DNA of 64,000 nt, from the NCBI RefSeq assembly GCF_000226115.1, contig NC_016457.1, forward strand, positions 434,001-498,000, in the 5' to 3' direction. Position 1 is the first letter of the stretch, and each line of letters starts with the position of its first letter. Of this stretch, positions 1-10,909 are shown in pieces. The notes beneath the pieces are model-generated. The model worked only from the letters and a program-made list of their open reading frames with translations. It was not told the origin of the DNA and ran no database searches. This DNA comes from Thermothielavioides terrestris NRRL 8126 (Eukaryota; Ascomycota; Sordariomycetes; Sordariales; Chaetomiaceae). A program made the translations under genes and the position numbers.

Positions 1-2316
1 TTCTGTGAGTGGCAAAGGCGGCGAATCAGGGATGGATCTGCCATGTCCATTGTCTTGTAGTACGGTAGGCTCGGAAACGGGGCTGTCAGTAGTCAACACA
101 CTAGGCTGCTCACTCAACCTCTTCAGTCTCGGAATGAGTTTTGAGCCTTGATGCTTTCCTCTAAAAGCCTTGAACCATGGCCAGGAAACCTTCCGCATTG
201 CTGCTGCCGGCGGATAGTACGAGAGTCTTGATTCCGCCCTCAGCGGCACCGCGTCGGTGTCGGAAGCTGTCAGGGGTGAACCGATCCACGGGGTTGACAC
301 CGGCTCTGCGGGAGAGGGCGCGCATGTGTGCGTCGACCCAGGTGTCTGCGGTAGTCTCGGCACATTGATTTCGATTTTATCCCTGAATGACTGCCTGCTA
401 GCGTTGCCAACCGACTCGAGGCCGCGCGAATCAACCAGCTCTCCGAGGCTGGCTTCCGTGATGGAACTGAGAGAGCTGCTGACTTTGCGCCGAGTCTCCG
501 GCAGCAGTGCTCCCGAGGCCATACTGCTCGCGATGGGCGTTGTGGTGGCCTCGGGCACGGCGCCGGGGTCGGCGGCAGGGCTGCTGTTTGGTGCCAAAAT
601 CCGGACCTCACCTGTATGCCGAGCCAGGTCTGGTCTGGTTAGGAAAGCGCTTCGGGACTCGAGATAATACTTCTTCTCAGAGCCAAAAACGTCGTCGGCT
701 GAGAAGCTCTTGCCAAAACGTTTGGTGAGGTCAGGAAGAGAATGCGAGACGCTCGGACTTGCCGTTCTTGTCACAAAGGATCCCGGAAGTGGGCCGGAGA
801 TGTCGCGAGTGCTGAGCGGGGGTTTTTGCCTCGCTCGCCGTTGGCGGAAGTACCAGAACAGGGCGCATATGGCCAGGGCCAGGAGAAGGAAGACTGGCAA
901 GAGAACAGCCAGCAGTAGGGGGTTGAAACGCCCATCTCCGAGGCTGTCTCCGGCGAGTGAGGGTCGCCCGCCCGGTGACTTTGTTGCAGCCGGCCCAGTC
1001 GTTGTGAGCGTCGAGCCCCTACTGCCAGGTACTGCCCGAATGAGGAAGTCAAAAGAGAAAGAAGCTGATCTCTTGGAATCCCTTGATGCCGCCTTGACTG
1101 TAACATCGACAGCCGAGTCCGTGAGTCCCGCCGGAACGTCCCCGAACAACGTGGCCGTACTGGAGTTGAATCGGATCCAGGAATAGGAAGGGTCAGTCTT
1201 AATCGAAATCTCTGTGTCTAGCGGGCTCAAGAGATAGGGCCTGAGGTCGAATGAAAAGTGTGCTCCAGGGCTAACGGTAAAGTTGGGAGGAGTCCCCCGG
1301 AAGAGGCCAGCGTTGTCGCGTGTCACATTGACTGAAACAGTCAGGTTCAGCTCGTCCGAGAACGTATCGCAGATCGTGACGGTGAAGTTAGTCGACTCGG
1401 CAGTCCCGGGAGGGACGCCAGTGATGCGCCAGGTGTCATTATCCAGCGAAAGCCATGCGGGAATGTTCGGCGTAGTGGCAACCAGCGCGACCTGGGCTGT
1501 GGCCGGTTTGCCGTCCACGCTGACGGCGCTCCTCAGTCCGGTGTATGAAACAGGGATCCCAGGGGTTGCGTTCAAGACAATGGTGGTCTTGTTGGCAGTG
1601 AGCTGGTGGTTTCCCACAACGATGTCAAAACTCAGCGAAGAGCCCGCAAACCCGACGACATCGCTGGCAATGACTTGGAAGGAGAAGCGTTCAGGTGGCT
1701 GAACCAGCGATTCCGACGGCGGTGTCTGACCCATGAAGGAGAGGCTGGTAGGGTCAAAGGATATCCAGGCCGGGAGTGGTGTGTTGTCGGCCATGGTGGC
1801 GTAATACGAGACCGGGGCATCAGAGGGCTTCGAGAACGTGTTTGGGTCTAGACGGAAGGAGAAGGCCTTCCCCGGCGGAGAGAGGATAGCTGAGGGAGCG
1901 GAGAAGGTGCCAAAATCGGGGGCTTGCTTGTCGAACGGTATCTCAACCATCGGGCCGGGACTCCGCGAGACTACGAGGGTTGCAGAGAGGGTCGTCGACC
2001 CAGAGTCGTCAGTGGCGACGAGATTCAGGGGCACGGCCACCACGCGTCCCGGCGCAACGTCTTCTTCCTCTGGAGTTCCAAACAACCTTCGAGCATCGCT
2101 GTCGAGAGAAAGCCATCTGGGAGGATTGGAGAGGCTATAGGCAATCGCGGAGCTTGACGTGAAGGTAGACGGGGAGAAGACGAAGGAGAAGAGCTGCCCG
2201 ATCCTGGCAACGGGAGGAACTTGGGAGTTGAGCGGGAACGATATAGTCGGGTTGGCTGTAGAGAGCGATACAAGAAGCAAGGCCGTCATCGCCCACGTTA
2301 CGACGAGTGATGGCAT
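1..2316 (-). CDS. Axl2-like cadherin-domain plasma-membrane protein (3' end outside window)
   Basis: The minus-strand frame is open without a stop from the ATG at 2316 to the left edge, giving 772 codons of a truncated gene with no intron. It starts with a hydrophobic signal peptide (about 20 residues, MPSLVVTWAMTALLLVSLST). Next come repeated cadherin-like (CADG) modules with recurring PAWISFD/PPRWLSLD-type strands and N-glycosylation sequons, a Ser/Thr/Pro stretch, then one transmembrane segment near residues 462-487 (LLLAVLLPVFLLLALAICAL) followed by basic RQRR. The remaining 280 or more residues are a Ser/Pro-rich cytoplasmic tail. This is the layout of yeast Axl2/Bud10, a type I glycoprotein that marks growth or bud sites, and of its filamentous-fungal relatives in polarity and septation. 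Function is inferred from architecture. It is divergent from the methyltransferase gene at 3419. Confidence 0.85.
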   Translation of the reverse strand, partial: MPSLVVTWAMTALLLVSLSTANPTISFPLNSQVPPVARIGQLFSFVFSPSTFTSSSAIAYSLSNPPRWLSLDSDARRLFGTPEEEDVAPGRVVAVPLNLVATDDSGSTTLSATLVVSRSPGPMVEIPFDKQAPDFGTFSAPSAILSPPGKAFSFRLDPNTFSKPSDAPVSYYATMADNTPLPAWISFDPTSLSFMGQTPPSESLVQPPERFSFQVIASDVVGFAGSSLSFDIVVGNHQLTANKTTIVLNATPGIPVSYTGLRSAVSVDGKPATAQVALVATTPNIPAWLSLDNDTWRITGVPPGTAESTNFTVTICDTFSDELNLTVSVNVTRDNAGLFRGTPPNFTVSPGAHFSFDLRPYLLSPLDTEISIKTDPSYSWIRFNSSTATLFGDVPAGLTDSAVDVTVKAASRDSKRSASFSFDFLIRAVPGSRGSTLTTTGPAATKSPGGRPSLAGDSLGDGRFNPLLLAVLLPVFLLLALAICALFWYFRQRRARQKPPLSTRDISGPLPGSFVTRTASPSVSHSLPDLTKRFGKSFSADDVFGSEKKYYLESRSAFLTRPDLARHTGEVRILAPNSSPAADPGAVPEATTTPIASSMASGALLPETRRKVSSSLSSITEASLGELVDSRGLESVGNASRQSFRDKIEINVPRLPQTPGSTHTCAPSPAEPVSTPWIGSPLTASDTDAVPLRAESRLSYYPPAAAMRKVSWPWFKAFRGKHQGSKLIPRLKRLSEQPSVLTTDSPVSEPTVLQDNGHGRSIPDSPPLPLTE

Positions 2317-3418
2317 CGTGGTGGTGATTTGCGAGGGCGTCTTTGTTGCTTGTGCTGGCCGTCGTCGACCACTCTCTCTTTGAAAATGTGTCTGGAGAGG
2401 GCACATGGACTGGTGGAAGCGGAAGAAAGGCCACGGGTATGAGGAAAAGAGGGAATCCCCTAGGGAAGGGAGTTTTTCAACCGCGGAGACGGACAGAGTC
2501 TTCAAGGGGCGGCTGGCCACGGCGTCCGCCCGTTCGCCCATCGTCACGCGCCCCTAGCGTGTCTGTTCATCTCCATCGCAGTGGCAAGGGTGCATGACCA
2601 GCCATCACCAGTCGTCCCTGGATTCCACCGAGTCTTCTTCAGGGGAGGGAACGGGAAGGGCTGCACGGCGTCACAACACAGTTGTCACTTCGCAGCGCAT
2701 TGCCAAATGAGGTTGGCTGTGCCGGAGCATTCCAGTCAGTGGCCAGTTTGTATCGAGGGAGGTCATCGACTGGAGACCATGTCTCATTTGACAACCACCT
2801 CCGAAATGCCGGTCCAGTCCAAGGCGCAGGACATCCATCATGCCCACGCCGGTGGTAGAGAAAGCCGACGCGAAGGGCGTGTCGCAAACCCCGGGGCTGC
2901 GCGACGTGCTTGCACTGTCCATTTCACCGTATTTTAGGCGAGCTGGCTCTGGGTTAGACAGACGGCTTGATGGGCACCCAAGAGGATCTTCTACAACATG
3001 GGAGTGGATGCGAGAGAAAGGGCGCTGTTGAGCCAGGTCAGTTGAATATGTGAAAGTTTGTCGTTGTGAACGGCCCGACAGTCCATTGTGGCATCCATTC
3101 GCAAATAGCAGAGACGCGGAAATCAGGTGGTGCTTCCAGTGTTCTGATGGTCGAAGGGAGGTTCGAGACAGGCCAGTCGCTAGCCAGACAGCACGGTTGA
3201 CTGCGTTTTCCGCGCAGCAGTGTATGTGGCCCCATGTGGCCACTGAATTGGAGCAAGCTGCTGTTTGAATGCACCAGAGAAAACAAATTCCATAACATGC
3301 ACCGACTGAATTTCAACCCAGTACGGATTACTTCCTTCACCCTTCGAATCGCAACAGCAGAACGCCCGGGCGACAGCATCTCCACTCCCGTTTCTGAGTG
3401 CTTGCTCAAAAAGAAAGG
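2317..3418. other. Divergent intergenic region
   Basis: About 1.1 kb between two divergent genes (Axl2-like on the left, EFM6-like on the right). It presumably holds both promoters and 5' leaders. Short open frames exist on both strands, but none has a recognisable product or splice structure. No distinct repeat was seen. Confidence 0.6.
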
Positions 3419-4530
3419 ATGACGATGACCAACGGGGATAGATCACCGTCGCCGGAATTCGATCCGCTGGCATTCGGCGACGACCTCGCGCCTCTTCCGG
3501 AGTACAAGGCGGCGGGAACCACGGAAGTGGACTTCTCGGGCCTCCTGGGCGAGCCACTCAAGCTGCACGAAGATCTCAGGTCGGGATGCGGAGGCCAGCT
3601 GTGGCCGGCCGGCCTCGTGCTGGCCAAGCATATGCTGCGCTACCATAGGGATGAGCTGCAACACGCCAGAATGTCTGTGATGCCCCTCCAAAATGCAAAA
3701 TACTTTTCTGTCTATAGGTGCCCAATGCCGTGAGGAAGGGTTCCATGGGTGGTGCGGGGGGGGGGGTTGCACCTTGATCTCACTCAAGCAGTTGCTAACC
3801 TGACTGATCATAACTGTGGTCTGACAGACTCGAACTCGGCGCCGGCGGTGGGGTTGTTGGACTCACTGTAGCGAGAGGCTGCGCCAGCCTGGAGCACCCG
3901 CTGTACATCACCGATATGGTCGAAATGGAGTCGCTGATGCAGCACAACATCGCCCTGAACGGACTCGACGACCGAGTGAGAGCCAGAGTCCTCAACTGGT
4001 GAGTGTTACCTGCTCACGTCCCCCGCAATTTGTGCGACCTACGGAGTACTGTGTCGTGTGCGTACTGCACAGTACCTCCCCGCACGGGCAACCAAACAGG
4101 ACGCACTGTAGCGCTACGCTATTGCTGAAACCGCCCCCCTCTCTCTGGCGCTTGCCAGCGCGCTGCGGCGAATCTGCAAGCCAAGGCACACAGTCAAAGT
4201 TGTGTGGTGCTGTCTCTAACAACAAGTCTGCGGCACAGGGGCGAGCCACTCTCGGAAGAAGTGCTCGGTTTCAAGCCCGACATCATCCTGGCCGCTGATT
4301 GCGTCTACTTCGAGCCTGCATTCCCGCTGCTGCTGCAGACGCTGCAGGACCTACTGACATTGGTCCCCGACGCCGTTGTGTTCTTCTGCTTCAAGAAGCG
4401 GCGGCGAGCCGACATGCAGTTCCTCAAGGCTGCAAGGAAAGCCTTCACTGTGACCGAGATCGAGGATGAGGACCGGCCTGTGTTTAGCCGGGAAGGTCTG
4501 TTCCTGTACACCTTTACTCGAAAACAATGA
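3419..4530 (+). CDS. EFM6: Protein-lysine N-methyltransferase, EFM6 type (3 exons)
   Basis: Exons 3419-3672, 3828-3998 and 4239-4530 join in phase to give 238 residues, close to the 246 of yeast Efm6. Both introns have GT-AG ends and CTAAC branch sites (near 3795 and 4214). The protein has the N-terminal DPLAFGDD segment, CGGQLWPAGLVLAKHML, the SAM-binding motif I ILELGAGGGVVGL (rebuilt across intron 1), and the METTL21-like post-motif ILAADCVYFEPAFPLL. Efm6 is a class I seven-beta-strand enzyme that methylates a lysine of translation elongation factor eEF1A in the cytosol; substrate assignment here is by family. An in-frame upstream start at 3398 would add seven residues. I chose 3419 (MTMTNGD) because it abuts the conserved start, and 3425 is equally possible. 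Confidence 0.85.
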
Positions 4531-5960
4531 TGAATCATCAAAAAACAACCAAGTTCTTGGGCCACACTCGGACCGAATGCCTGGCGGGAGGGAAATCTCA
4601 GATGTTCAGAACCGGAAAGCTTGACAAACCCTCGCAAGATCCTCGCTGGGCTGCCTGGCAGACACGTGTGCTGCGCCGAGGGTGGGGTTGCCGAGAAGCC
4701 GCTACCACACCAGCCCTACGGGAGCGAATTCAGCGAATTCGCAAGTGGAGGAAGAGTCTACACTAGCTGATCGGCAGCATCGCATTTCTGCCCAAAAAAC
4801 TGGAGAAATGGAACAAGATACACACTAAGCCGAGAAGATCGTCGAAGGCTCGAGCTGGACTTCTCATGGCCGGCTGCGCCTTTTAACCTGGCGCCCTCAA
4901 TTCTCAGCCGTGCCGTGCCGTCTCGGCAGTCTTCGGACGAACGCTTCTTGCTTCTTGACAGCTCCTGTGCGTTCCCGCGACGGTGTCCGGCTGTGGATTG
5001 GCCTGGCGCGGGACCAGACCTCCACACGGAGGCCGCCACCTTCTTTCCCCTCCCCGTCACCAACTGGGCATGCATTCAAGGAACATCGCAAGGCGAATGA
5101 AGGACGTGGACAGCGCCTCTTGGGTGGGTTCCATGAAGTGGGCCAGAACGACGTGTCCACCGACTGCCACCCATTCATTGGCTGGGCTGGGTTCCGCTTC
5201 TGGCAGTTGGCTCGCTTCTCCCGGGAATGACAGGGGCACCGAAGTTTCCCCGTGTGCCTTGCAGCTCCATGCAAGGAACGGTCTGACTGGCCCCATTTTT
5301 CTGACAAAATTCGCACGGACAAAGGCGACTAACGAGAACTAGCAGCCCGCCTCAAAATGCTACGCCACCGATTGCCGCTCCTGTTTGCCGTCTACTTCCT
5401 CTTCAGGCCATTAGACCGGCGAGCTGCGGAAAAGAAGCTGAGAACTCACTAACACGTTCCGGGAGGCCCATTTGTAACGTACCGTGGCCTAAAGTTAGCA
5501 TCACAATGAGACCGGGGCGCAAAACAGCGGCAGCTGGGGGGCTTTTTCTCCACTCCGGTCTCTCTCCCAAGCAGGCGTTTCTCACCCTCGTTGGCTGCCC
5601 TGCCTCGACGGCACTCTCTTCGAGACCTTAAATCTCAGCTGTTCCGGTTTGCCCTGCGTTCTTTTCAACCCGGCCAACCCTCCCTCGTTCCTTCAGCTGC
5701 GCCTCGGGCGACCATTCCTTTTCTTAACCTGACTGGCTCCGTGAGCCTACTTTCATTTTCACAGCACCAGCACAACCACATCGTCCAGCTACACACCAGC
5801 ACCAGCCTAGCTTAGGAGCAACCAACTTGCTATCCTCCTCATTCTCGCTATCGGCCCCGTTACATTCATTCGTCTCGATCCGCAGGCCCATACGCCCTCT
5901 AAATCTCGCGACCAGGAGCGCGTGTATTTGAACCCGACAATCCGGACACGTTCCTCCACA
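4531..5960. other. Intergenic region / 5' leader
   Basis: About 1.4 kb between two plus-strand genes. The last 350 bases are pyrimidine-rich (repeated CTC/TCC and CAC runs near 5740-5880), as is usual for leaders of strongly expressed fungal secretory genes. The short open frames at 4897-5342 overlap one another on both strands and look like chance. Confidence 0.55.
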
Positions 5961-6835
5961 ATGAAGTCCACTGTGATTGTTGCCGGCCTGTTGGCTGCCG
6001 TCGCGGCTGCTCAGCCGCATGGCCAAGCTCACCGCCATCAGCATCGCAAGAAGGACCATGGTCACTTCCACAACAAGCGCGGGACCGTGGTGACGTGGGT
6101 GACCGAGACCGTCTATGAGACCGTCACGGAGATCATCGACGACACTACCACCGAGTGGATCATGCCCAGCACCAAGCCCGCCACGACTACGACTACGACG
6201 TCTACGACGTCTACGAGCGACAGCGCAAGCCCCGGGCTGTTCATTGAGAGCACCCAGACAAGCGCAGCCGCCCCGACTACCTCGCAGCCTGCCCCAGTGG
6301 TGGTGGCACCCCCGCCTCCTCCGTATGTTGCACCTAGCGCCGCCTAACCCCTCTCCGTGGTCCACATGCTGACAATCTTCTCATGGCTAGCCCTGTGGTG
6401 TCTTCTCTCCTGCCGATTCAGGCATCTCCCTCTCCTTCGACCAGCTCCCCGCCCGCCGCGACCAGCAGCAGCAGCAGCAGCGGCAGCGGCAGCAGCGGGT
6501 CCGGGTCCGGCAGCGGCGGATCCACGACGTACCAGGGCGACATCACCTACTACACTCTGGGGCTCGGCTCGTGCGGAATTGACGACACCGGCAAGGACAA
6601 CAGCGCCAATATCGTCGCTCTGTCGGCTGCGCTCATGGGCGCCGTCTCCAACGCCAACCCCTTGTGTGGCAAGACCATCACCATCAAGGCCAACGGGAAG
6701 ACCGCCCAAGCGGTTGTGCACGACAAATGCCCGGTCTGCGCTTTCGGGGACGTCGACGCTTCTCAGAATCTGTTCCTCGAGCTCTTCGGCTCGACCGATG
6801 GCGGCCGCGAGAAGATCGAGTGGTGGTTCAACTAA
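5961..6835 (+). CDS. Secreted double-psi beta-barrel (expansin / Asp f 7-like) protein
   Basis: Exons 5961-6322 and 6391-6835 (68-nt intron, GT-AG, branch TGCTGAC near 6368) join in phase for 268 residues. It starts with a signal peptide (MKSTVIVAGLLAAVAAAQP), followed by a His/Lys-rich segment, TETVYETVTEI, then about 90 residues of Thr/Ser/Pro/Gly linker that includes a Ser-Gly run. The last 110 residues form an RlpA/barwin-like double-psi beta-barrel (GDITYYTLGLGSCG, then NPLCGKTITI, VVHDKCPVCAFGDVDAS and IEWWFN) with cysteines in the usual places. Such proteins are secreted or wall-associated and resemble the fungal allergen Asp f 7 and expansin-like proteins; no catalytic activity can be assigned. 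An in-frame ATG at 5922 exists, but 5961 places the signal peptide correctly. Confidence 0.85.
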
Positions 6836-7593
6836 GACCCCCTTAGCGCGTCCTTGTTCATGGACCTGCTGCCAGCGTTGGGAACAGCAGCGGGGCGGCG
6901 CGTGCATGTCACAGCCGACCCCGGCACTGCGACGTGATGTCAATTTCTCTTCTTCGCCCATCACCAGATATGGGCCGGGATATATACCCATTTTTTTCTT
7001 TCAAGAGCACAAAATTGGAAAACTTGGCGCCTCGTGTGTTTTTGGCGACAGTCCAGGCTTGGACTAAAGGAACATGGACAGGACAGGGAGCCATAGATTT
7101 GGCCACGGATAGACTTCGCTTTCTTCTTGTACATACTTGTGGGCGACCCGGAATTTGGAATTTGACCTGATGTCCACGGTGGGCGACATCTGCACGTAAG
7201 ATACAGTCAGCTTCAGGCGACCTAGGTATTCCGTTCGTTGCGGCAATTCCGTGCGCTCTCGTGTAGACCGGAGGCAGGCCCATTCTCCCGACGGCTGTCC
7301 GTGCCGTCCACCTCAGTCAGAGTCAAAAAAGTTCATTGTGGAACAGTGATGAGCCCCGGTTGGAACAGGCTATTGTCGCTACACATACTGAGCGAAGCCC
7401 TTTCATATCCAAATTCTTGGAGTAAGCAGTACAGTGCAGCGTGTAGATGCTCAGAGGTCCCGCGAGGCGAATGCAGCAACTGCCCGGGCGACGCGGTAGC
7501 AACTGTTTCTATAGAGCACAGCTCCCCAGGCCATATGTCCTAACTGCCACTAAAACGGGTGAAAAAGTCCTCCTCACCTCACGGCATCCCCCC
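6836..7593. other. Convergent 3' intergenic region
   Basis: About 760 bases between the 3' ends of the secreted barrel gene and CCZ1. It contains 3' UTR-like sequence with A-rich stretches (for example near 6985-7020). No gene, repeat or structured RNA is supported. Confidence 0.55.
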
Positions 7594-10206
7594 TCACCGA
7601 TTCAGACTCAGCAACGCCTCGATATACCTCCTCGTATCGACGCCAATCCCCTGCGCAAGCCGGCTCGCCCCGTCCGCCCACCCACCACCACCACCATTCC
7701 CCCTCCCATCACCACCACCACCGCCGCCGCCAACATACGACCCGCTGACACCCCTGAGCCCGCTAACCCCCGGCCCATGGTCACTCGCCCTGCGCACGAG
7801 GAACACCTCCTTCCCCACCGCTCCGCCGCCGCCGCCGCCACCACCCTTTGTCTCCCTTCCCCAATCATCATCATCCTCTTCACCCGCCGGCGCATCCGCT
7901 CCTCCACCGCCACCACCACCACCAGCATTATCACGAGAATCAGTTCCGCCGGCAAACGCCCCGCCGCCGCCGCCGATGCGATTCCACACAACCCACCATC
8001 CGCGCGCCGTCTTGCACGTGCGCTCGCGCGCGGCCGGGTCGGCCCGCGCGGCGGCGTACATGCTCAGCAGCTGGGCATGTGTGGCGAGCGCTTCGACTCG
8101 CGTCCAGGGGGAAGCGGCGACGGAGAAGGGGGAGGAGGAGGAAGCGGGGATGGGCGGGTCGGGGATGTTGGGAATCGTGGAGTGGATTGTGAGTGTTGCT
8201 GGGTCGAAGACGAGGTCGTAGATTGCGGATGACGGGTCGAGGGGGTTGGTTTGCGCGGAGGAGGAGGTTGCGGTGGTGGGGAGGGGTTTTTCTGGACGGT
8301 AGGCTGTTGAGGACAGGAGGGGTTTGTGCAGGGCGGAGAGCTCTGTCGGGAGCGACTGGGAGAGCTCGGCCCAGGGTGTGGGTGGGTTGCTTTGCGGGTC
8401 GAAGAGGAGGATGTAGATGAAGGGTCGGTGGATGTACACGACGGGGCGGAGACGGGCTGTCCTGCGGGAACCCTCTGAGTCTTCGAGCTCGACCGTGACG
8501 GTCGGGAACCTCTTGCCGCCCTCTCCCGCTGGTGGCTCTGGCTGCTCCGGAGTGTTGGCGCCCTGGTCGCCTAACCCTAGCAGGAAATAGCCTGTGTTGA
8601 GGTTTCTTGCGGGCGGCAGGGAGGCTGCGCCTTCGGTGTCAGTCGGCTGCGCTGTCTCGTCGTCCGCGTCCGAGCTGGCTGCAGGGCTGGCAGTGCCCAG
8701 CGACCAGTACGTGCCGTAGCCAAGCTTGAGGTAGCTGAGCATCTTATCCATCCCTCCAGTCTCGTTTGGGGCGTCTTTGGCGGCGCTCGGGGGGCTCTGA
8801 CCCGCACCACTGTTGGCTTCCGATTTGGATTTCCCTCTTCCCTGATCCGCCTTGTCAGCTCCGGCGGCGGAGGCTTGTCCCGTGCCGCCCTTCTTGCCCG
8901 CTGCTCTCCGCCTCCTAGCTCGCGACCCCGTCGCCGCCGCGCTGCCCACCAACCCATACGCGTTCTCGCCCCACGCATAGATCTCCTCCATCCAGGCCAC
9001 CAGCGCCCGAAGCGACTGCCGCGAGAGCGCGCCGACACCGAGAAACACGGCGCCGTCCTCCGCACCGACTTCGTTGCCCACCCCAAGCCACCCTTCATCG
9101 TCATTACCACCACCATTACCACCAGCAATAGCAACGGCACTCCCCTTCCCTTGCCCTCTCCCCTTCCCCCTATTTCTGCCCAGCACAACCTCCTCCCCCT
9201 CCGCCTTACCAACATGACCATACCTACCAACAAGCAGATCCACCAGCCCGGGCACGCGACCGACAAGGCCCTCCAGCACGGCGCGCTCGGCGCTGCCCCG
9301 GTCCTCCTCGCCGACGCCGACGCCCAGCTCGCCGCTCGCGGCCACCTTCAGCCCGCCCAGCACGGCGCAGGCCGGGTTGCCGTGCAGCAGGACGGACCAG
9401 GAGCCGAGGAAGGCGTCCCAGTGGCGGGCGAGCAGGGCGGCGCAGTGCGCGCGCGGGCGGGTGGCGAAGAGCGTCGCTAGCGAGCGCGGCGGCGGCTGCG
9501 GTGAACTGTCGCTGGCGTCTGTGGGTGAGGGGGAGGGGGGAGAAGAAGGATGGTAGGGTGGGAGCAGGAGGAGGAAGAGGGCGTGCGCGCGCAGGAGGTC
9601 CTGCTTGAGCAGCACGGCGGGCTTGACTTCGCGGGTGGAGTAGTCGTATTTCTGGTCTTGGCTTGGGGATGATGGGTCGGTTGGCGGAGGAGAGGGGGCG
9701 TTAAGGGCTGGGGGTGGTGGTGGCGGTTGTGTCGTCGAGGTCTTGCTGCGTGGGAGGGGGAGGCGGGTGAGATCGATGGACTGGGAAGGGGGCTGTTTAG
9801 TTTCTTTCGGACGGCGAGGAAATCAGGGCGGGAAACGCACGGCGAGGATCCACCAGCCCGGCTCCAACTCGTGAAGCACCACGCGGCTGCGCTCCGTGTC
9901 GATGGCGTCGACGGGCTGACCGCGCGAGAAGTTCCGGCCGAATTCGACCATGGCCTGGGCGAGCCCGATCTGCCGCAGCTGCTCGTTGCGCTCCTCGTTG
10001 GAGACGTCACCAGACCCAGACTCTGCCGGATCGCGTTGATGGGGCCCCCGGTGGTGGCGGCGCCGCTTGGAACCGGCCTGGATGCTGCTAGCCGAGGAGT
10101 AGTAGACGATCTGGTCGGCGACGGTCTCATCGGTGGTTCCCAGGCTGGGATTGTAAATCGCCAGGAAGCCGGGCTGCGCAGGCACGATGCCCGATGCGGC
10201 GGCCAT
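7594..10206 (-). CDS. CCZ1: Vacuolar fusion protein CCZ1 (Mon1-Ccz1 Rab7 GEF subunit)
   Basis: Exon 1 is 10206-9841, the intron 9840-9782/9781 (GTGCGT...CCCAG), and exon 2 9780-7594, joined in phase 0 to give 850 residues. The N-terminus has the CCZ1 first-longin signature (PGFLAIYNPSLG, ETVADQIVYYSS, EERNEQLRQIGLAQAMVEF) and, across the junction, WWILA-SIDLTRLP. C-terminal conserved blocks (RPVVYIHRPFIYILLFDP, then LATHAQLLSMYAAAR, and the last 30 residues) are recognisable. With Mon1, Ccz1 forms the exchange factor that activates Ypt7/Rab7 on endosomes, vacuoles and autophagosomes. The oddities are long low-complexity inserts: Pro/Ser near the exon junction, a Gly/Ala/Lys region in the middle, and several runs of 5-8 glycines between residues of the C-terminal domain. 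Confidence 0.9.
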
Positions 10207-10909
10207 GTTGCGCCGTTATTATCTCATGAGCGTCCCTGGGGTCGGAGGCGTAATCCGTGCGTGTGTGAGGACGCTTGGCGTGGATTGCAATGACTGTGCA
10301 GTTACTGTCATGGCGCCATGGAAGCCGTGAGGTCGAAAGTTGAGACTGACTTGACCAGATTTATGAACGCGTCTCAGAGCAGTTGTAGAGTTGCTCCCGG
10401 CTTCAGGTGGCTAACCCGGACCAGCACGGCGAGTAAGGGTTTTGAAGTGAATGAGGGCCAGCAACCAAGTATGTTGATGAAAGCGGCCGGTGGTGTTGAA
10501 ATAGAGTTGGCCAGCAAGTTCCCCCCTGTCGTCATTTTGCGGGGCCTCACTCAGTGGCTGCTCAGCGGTGGGATCTGCAGTTAGGGCAGTGCTTGGCGAA
10601 CACGGAGCACAGCAAAGGACAGGCTAACCTTGGAAGCAAGGACACCACGGAAGGAGAGGTGATTAATGTTGAATGTTTACAAGGTTTGCGAAGGTCTAAC
10701 TGTAATGTACAATGCACTGTAGGTAGTCCATACAACAGACGATGTACAGTACATATTCTGTGGGTATATGTGCATCTCAGTGAGGCACATACATACCAGG
10801 TATATGCCAACATGGTAGTTCATACACTTCATCGTGGTGTCGCTGCCTCCACGCAGCAGAACCTCTCAGGAGCGGGCGAGTCTGAAGATTCGATTCCAGC
10901 TCCAGCCTT
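10207..10909. other. Intergenic: CCZ1 promoter and PPR gene 3' region
   Basis: About 700 bases between the 5' end of CCZ1 and the 3' end of the PPR gene, both on the minus strand. The segment 10700-10815 is locally AT-richer, with repeated TACAGTACATA/ACATACATACC-like words. No gene was found. Confidence 0.55.
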
